This document shows, one piece after another, positions 6,545 through 9,386 of a stretch of DNA of 9,386 nucleotides. Positions within the stretch are counted from its first letter, which is position 1; every line of letters starts with the position of its first letter. A model generated the notes under the pieces. The model ran no database searches and had not been told where the DNA came from. It was given only the letters and a program-made list of their open reading frames with translations. Position numbers and translations under genes: made by a program. The stretch is taken from positions 1 to 9,386 of the forward strand of contig CAZUAH010000540.1 of the NCBI GenBank assembly GCA_964617665.1, written 5' to 3'. Origin of the DNA: JADHUC01 sp964617665. Its GTDB lineage: Bacteria > Planctomycetota > Planctomycetia > Pirellulales > Pirellulaceae.

Positions 6545-6557
6545 GATACCGGGTATC
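6545..6557. repeat. 13-base palindrome in the pepF-mtdB gap
   Basis: GATACC-G-GGTATC is a perfect inverted repeat of six bases around one central base, about 12 bases after the pepF stop. Such a tight palindrome suits a dimeric DNA-binding protein or restriction-type recognition better than an RNA hairpin. No regulator is encoded nearby and no second copy was found by eye in other gaps. Confidence 0.25.
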
Positions 6558-6569
6558 GTAATCGTTGCG

Positions 6570-8453
6570 TTACTCGCGGCGGTCAAGGATCTCCTCGATC
6601 TGGTCCATTACGCGATTCATCACCGTCATGGTCTTCTGGAACGGCTCGCTGGTAGTCATGTCGACGCCAGCCTGCTTAAGAACGGCCACCGGGTAGTCGG
6701 AAGCGCCCGCAGAGAGGAATTCCATGGTTCGTTCAACCGCCCCTTCTTCCCCGCTGAGGATTTTCTCGGAAAGCGCCGTCGACGCAGTGAACGACGTGGA
6801 GTACTGGTAGACGTAAAAGTTGCGGTAGAAGTGGGGGACGTACGCCCATTCGACGCAATAGCGGTCGTCGATATGGCAGACGCCCTCCTGGTGGCCGTAG
6901 TAGCGTTTCAGCACGTCGGCGTAGATCTCCGTGAACGCATCTCCGGTAAGCGGCTCGCCCTTCTCGGCCTTGTCGTGAATGGCCAACTCGAATTCGGCGA
7001 ACTGCGTCTGACGAAACACGGTGCCCTTGATCCCGTCGAGATAGTTCATCAATAGCGACAGTTTGACGTCGTCATCCTCGACGGTCTTCAATACCTTGTC
7101 GATCAACAACGCCTCGTTTAGCGTCGAGGCCACCTCGGCGACGAAGATCGCGTAGTTGGCCGTGGCGTAGGGCTGTTTCTTGTTCGAGTAGTAGCTGTGC
7201 AGCGCGTGGCCCACCTCGTGGGCCAACACGCTGACGTCTTCGTATTGGCCGTTGTAGTTCAAGAGAATGTAGGGATGGACGTCGTAGCAGCCGCCGTTGC
7301 TGTAGGCTCCAGAGCGTTTGCCCGGCGTCGGATAGACGTCGATCCAGCGCTCTTCACACGCCCGCTTAACGATCGAGGCGTAGTCCCTGCCCATCGGTTT
7401 GACCGATTCGAGCACCAACTTCACGGCTTCATCGTAGGAGTAGGCCAGATCGACGTCGGCCACGACCGGCGCGTAGACGTCGGAGTACTTCAATTGCTCG
7501 ACGCCCAGCATCCGCTGCTTGAGTTTCAAGTAGCGATGGAACGAATCGAGGTTCTTGTTGACGTTTTCGATCAGCGAATGATACACCTCGACCGGAATGT
7601 TGTTGCGGTCCAGCGCTCGATGCAGGCATGATTCGTATCCCCGCACGCGCGAATAGAACTTGTCCGTATTGATCTGGGCGGAAAGCTGCGCGCCGATAGT
7701 CTGCTCGAATTGTGTGTACGTGCCGAAGAAGGCGGCAAAGACGGCATCGCGGTCGGCCCGGTTGGGCACCGCACGGTACCGGGTGTAACCGGCCTGGTTA
7801 AGCTTTGCTTTGGTGCCATCGGAAAGCGTGATTTCCGGGAAGGGCATCTCGGCGTTGCTGAAGATCGAGTAGATCGAAGCTGGCGCCGAAGCTATCAACC
7901 CAACTTCCGCCAGGACCTTCTCCTCTTCGGCGGAGAGTAAATGGGCCTTGGTCCGCTGGATGTCGTTGAGATACATCTGATAGACCTTCAAGCCCGGCTC
8001 CCGTTTGCTGAAGTCGTCGACGATGGCGCTATCGAGTTTTGCTACCTCGGGGTCGATGAATGATGCCCTCGAACTGTAGTCGGTGGCCAACTGCCGCAAC
8101 GATTGCTTCATGCCCTGGTATTTCGACTCGCGGGTGTCCATGTCGGACTTCATCGACGCGTAGCAGTACAGCCGGGTGAGCTGTTTGTCGACTTCGCTGT
8201 GCAGCTTCAGACAGTCCAGAAGCTTGTTTGGCGAGCCGGCCAGAGTGCCCTTGAATGCGGAGATCTTGTCGACCCGCCCGGCCAGATCCTTGCGAGCGAT
8301 ATCCCAGGCGTCGTCGGATGGGTAGATGTCCTTCAAGTTCCATGTGTGCTTTTCGGGCACGTCTGCCCGATCGCGCGTTTGGGCCAATGCGGCGGGCGAG
8401 CCGATGACGACCACTAGCAGAAGCAGGATGAATCCGACGGTCAGCTTTCTCAT
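6570..8453 (-). CDS. pepF: Exported oligoendopeptidase F-like zinc metallopeptidase (family M3)
   Basis: A 627-residue M3 peptidase expected to cut short peptides in a zinc-dependent way. The catalytic motif HEVGH is at 412-416 (LAHEVGHALHS), with the third zinc ligand E440 in FVAEVASTLNEALL (437-450), the PepF-type signature. Other family segments are YSNGGCYDVHPYILLNYNG (384-402), QTQFAEFELAIHD (482-494) and the substrate-side YVPHFYRNFYVYQYSTS (538-554). The N-terminal half (about 35-250) is the helical oligopeptidase F domain. Residues 1-24 form a textbook signal peptide: MRK, a leucine/valine core and AALA before Q25. Classical PepF enzymes are cytoplasmic, so export is notable. The ATG at 8453 was chosen because GGAG lies seven bases upstream and it begins the signal peptide directly; an in-frame TTG at 8480 lacks support. 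A strong candidate promoter lies about 130 bases upstream, and mtdB follows after 62 bases. Confidence 0.94.
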   Translation of the reverse strand: MRKLTVGFILLLLVVVIGSPAALAQTRDRADVPEKHTWNLKDIYPSDDAWDIARKDLAGRVDKISAFKGTLAGSPNKLLDCLKLHSEVDKQLTRLYCYASMKSDMDTRESKYQGMKQSLRQLATDYSSRASFIDPEVAKLDSAIVDDFSKREPGLKVYQMYLNDIQRTKAHLLSAEEEKVLAEVGLIASAPASIYSIFSNAEMPFPEITLSDGTKAKLNQAGYTRYRAVPNRADRDAVFAAFFGTYTQFEQTIGAQLSAQINTDKFYSRVRGYESCLHRALDRNNIPVEVYHSLIENVNKNLDSFHRYLKLKQRMLGVEQLKYSDVYAPVVADVDLAYSYDEAVKLVLESVKPMGRDYASIVKRACEERWIDVYPTPGKRSGAYSNGGCYDVHPYILLNYNGQYEDVSVLAHEVGHALHSYYSNKKQPYATANYAIFVAEVASTLNEALLIDKVLKTVEDDDVKLSLLMNYLDGIKGTVFRQTQFAEFELAIHDKAEKGEPLTGDAFTEIYADVLKRYYGHQEGVCHIDDRYCVEWAYVPHFYRNFYVYQYSTSFTASTALSEKILSGEEGAVERTMEFLSAGASDYPVAVLKQAGVDMTTSEPFQKTMTVMNRVMDQIEEILDRRE

Positions 8454-8638
8454 TAGGGATCTCCGATGTTCAGGTAACAAAAGGACGGCGCTCGTATTGG
8501 ATACTCAAGAAATTCGTCGGGTCGATGAGGGAGGGGGGCATTCGTGTGCGAGACGCTACCGAATTCCCGCAACTCCGGATGCACAATTGTTGCAGAGCCG
8601 CTGCGGAGTGTCAAAACGCCGTCGGTCCGATCGACCAC
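8453..8638 (-). CDS. Possible small ORF whose stop overlaps the pepF start (doubtful)
   Basis: A minus-strand frame with a GTG at 8638 runs 61 codons and ends in TAA, which shares one base with the pepF ATG (TAATG), an arrangement typical of translational coupling. The frame is open back to a TGA at 8710-8708, 84 codons in all, without an ATG. The translation (VVDRTDGVLTLRSGSATIV...) has a protein-like mix of charged and hydrophobic residues but matches no family I recognise. Against it: no Shine-Dalgarno before the GTG, and a very good promoter -35/-10 pair for pepF lies inside it, so that promoter's transcript would miss the GTG. It could be a remnant of a small gene or chance. Confidence 0.2.
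   Translation of the reverse strand: MVDRTDGVLTLRSGSATIVHPELREFGSVSHTNAPLPHRPDEFLEYPIRAPSFCYLNIGDP
8461..8464 (-). promoter_or_regulatory. Shine-Dalgarno site of pepF (decides the start)
   Basis: GGAG on the minus strand, seven bases before the ATG at 8453. It supports this start over an in-frame TTG nine codons upstream and so defines a compact signal peptide. Confidence 0.7.
8586..8614 (-). promoter_or_regulatory. Candidate sigma-70-type promoter for pepF (and possibly mtdB)
   Basis: On the minus strand a perfect TTGACA (8614-8609) is followed after exactly 17 bases by AACAAT (8591-8586; four of six matches to TATAAT). The predicted start site is near 8579, leaving a leader of about 125 bases before the pepF ATG. 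It is the best promoter match seen in the window and sits in a gap between genes, which suggests that pepF is transcribed separately from the upstream siroheme gene. Confidence 0.5.
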
Positions 8639-8769
8639 GATGCTTTCGGCAAGAACATCCCACGGGACGATGCGTATCTCATCGCCGCCCTGACCGAGAC
8701 ACTCAAGTCACGAAGTGTTCGCCACAGGGCGTCGGGGGATCGAACGAGATGCGCGTCCTGGGGCTTCGT

Positions 8770-9267
8770 TCAGGGTTCCTGATCTGGGAGAGAGCCCCTG
8801 TCGAGTAGTTCTGCGATCCGATCGCGCGTCTTTCTGGCATGCGATGGATCGCGGCCGTCGGTGAAAACGGCGATGGTGGCGTCTTCGGTTGTGTGCAAGG
8901 CTCCGAAGATCACTTGGGAGCGCTCGGCCGAAGATGCATCGCAGACGAGGGCTCCACGCTCGGCAGCAGCCTGGATGATGGTGGCGTTCAAGTCTTTGTC
9001 GTCCGTGGCGGCGACCGCGAGAAAGGCATCGCCGAGGTGTGATTCTTGGAACGAGTCCTTCACCCAACGTGCGCGGCCTGCCTCGATTTCGGCCGCCAAT
9101 TCATCCGTGACTGATGGAGAGACGACTAAGACGACTGCCCCTGCCCGCACCAACGTGTGAACTTTGCGCGTCCCGACATTTCCGCCACCGACGACAATGC
9201 AGTTCCTTCCCTGGACATCGAGGCCCACCGGTAGGTAACGGAGGTTGTCGGAGCGGTCGGTGGCCAT
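8770..9267 (-). CDS. Precorrin-2 dehydrogenase (stand-alone siroheme synthase N-terminal domain)
   Basis: A 165-residue protein matching the NAD-dependent precorrin-2 dehydrogenase domain of CysG/Met8/SirC, which oxidises precorrin-2 to sirohydrochlorin on the way to siroheme. The Rossmann signature IVVGGGNVGTRKVHTLVRAG (24-43) fits the family's VVGGGxVAxRK pattern. AVAATDDKDLNATI (84-97) matches the AATDD..N segment. D110 in LVCDASSAERSQVIFGAL corresponds to the catalytic aspartate of the NVVDAP...F motif in CysG. The usual ferrochelatase-associated tail is short, and the C-terminal uroporphyrinogen methyltransferase domain of full CysG is absent. The ATG at 9267 puts 15 residues before the fold, as normal for the family, but no Shine-Dalgarno precedes it. 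The frame stays open upstream through a GTG at 9342 to the window edge, so a longer N-terminus is possible. Siroheme would serve sulfite or nitrite reductase. Confidence 0.88.
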   Translation of the reverse strand: MATDRSDNLRYLPVGLDVQGRNCIVVGGGNVGTRKVHTLVRAGAVVLVVSPSVTDELAAEIEAGRARWVKDSFQESHLGDAFLAVAATDDKDLNATIIQAAAERGALVCDASSAERSQVIFGALHTTEDATIAVFTDGRDPSHARKTRDRIAELLDRGSLPDQEP

Positions 9268-9307
9268 GTTCGGTGAGATTCGCAATACATAGTCGTTTAA
9301 CGGCAAC

Positions 9308-9354
9308 CCCCACGCGCCGGGTTTCCAGCCACCAAAAAACACAGAACCCGTGGG
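9308..9354. repeat. Imperfect GC-rich dyad upstream of the precorrin-2 dehydrogenase gene
   Basis: CCCACG followed by GGTT (9308-9322, with a five-base insertion) is complementary to AACCCGTGGG (9345-9354), giving a ten-base-pair bulged stem around 22 bases. A related GCGCCGG(G)TT unit also occurs directly at 9314-9322 and 9355-9363. On the minus strand a T6 run lies in the loop, not after the stem, so it is not a standard terminator. It may be part of the leader of the siroheme gene or of the end of an unseen upstream gene. Confidence 0.2.
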
Positions 9355-9386
9355 CGCGCCGGTTAAAGCACCGGGACCCCTGGGGC

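Larger units (their letters stand above)
8454..8769. other. 316-base gap between the precorrin-2 dehydrogenase gene and pepF
   Basis: The gap holds the pepF Shine-Dalgarno (8461-8464), a candidate promoter (8586-8614) and a doubtful small open frame (8453-8638). A weak hairpin (ACACT/AGTGT, 8699-8718, ten-base loop) lies about 50 bases after the upstream gene and lacks a T tract. No RNA gene or well-supported coding sequence was seen on either strand. Confidence 0.5.

Noticed and set aside
8525..8782. An 85-codon plus-strand open frame in the gap upstream of pepF
   Set aside because: The ATG follows a purine-rich stretch that could pass for a Shine-Dalgarno only by composition. It runs into the 3' end of the convergent siroheme gene, no family features are seen, and all surrounding genes are on the minus strand.
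1..9386. CRISPR array, insertion sequence, tRNA or rRNA genes, defence system
   Set aside because: No regularly spaced repeats, transposase motifs, terminal inverted repeats, tRNA-like cloverleaf arms or defence-protein domains were recognised on either strand.

Overview
The window looks like chromosomal DNA from a planctomycete, probably a member of the Pirellulales or a relative. Three things point that way. First, it carries a bacterial NADP-dependent methylene-tetrahydromethanopterin dehydrogenase (MtdB type), an enzyme of the H4MPT C1 pathway that among bacteria is mainly found in methylotrophs and planctomycetes. Second, one membrane protein begins with the NPYESP motif, typical of planctomycete membrane proteins. 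Third, it encodes large secreted proteins, including an exported M3 peptidase and a Kelch/fibronectin type III protein. GC content is moderate to high. No tRNA, rRNA, CRISPR array, transposase, prophage gene or long repeat was seen. The assignment is inference from content, not from a database match.

All supported genes are on the minus strand, so transcription runs from high to low coordinates. In that order they are: (1) a stand-alone precorrin-2 dehydrogenase (siroheme synthase N-terminal domain), 8770-9267; (2) a 316-base gap with the best promoter of the window (TTGACA, 17-base spacer, AACAAT); (3) an exported oligoendopeptidase F-like M3 metallopeptidase, 6570-8453; (4) mtdB, 62 bases further on, 5605-6507; (5) a secreted six-blade Kelch propeller with two fibronectin-like domains, 3521-5443; (6) a five-segment membrane protein only 13 bases downstream, 2542-3507; (7) a 328-base gap with a possible hairpin and promoter; (8) a tungsten-dependent aldehyde:ferredoxin oxidoreductase (AOR), 384-2213; (9) the first 58 codons of a signal-peptide-bearing protein cut by the window edge, 1-174.

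Functionally this is a set of housekeeping and accessory genes rather than one evident pathway. MtdB oxidises methylene-H4MPT in formaldehyde/C1 metabolism, and AOR oxidises aldehydes to acids using ferredoxin and a tungstopterin. Both could serve aldehyde or C1 handling, but they are about 3.4 kb apart with unrelated genes between them, so a link is speculative. The Kelch and membrane genes are almost certainly co-transcribed and are the least characterised unit. Short spacing makes pepF-mtdB co-transcription possible.

No clear previously undescribed system could be shown. The best candidates for a second look are the secreted Kelch/Fn3 plus membrane-protein pair, the exported PepF, the AOR without a visible redox partner, and two unexplained minus-strand open frames in the gaps.
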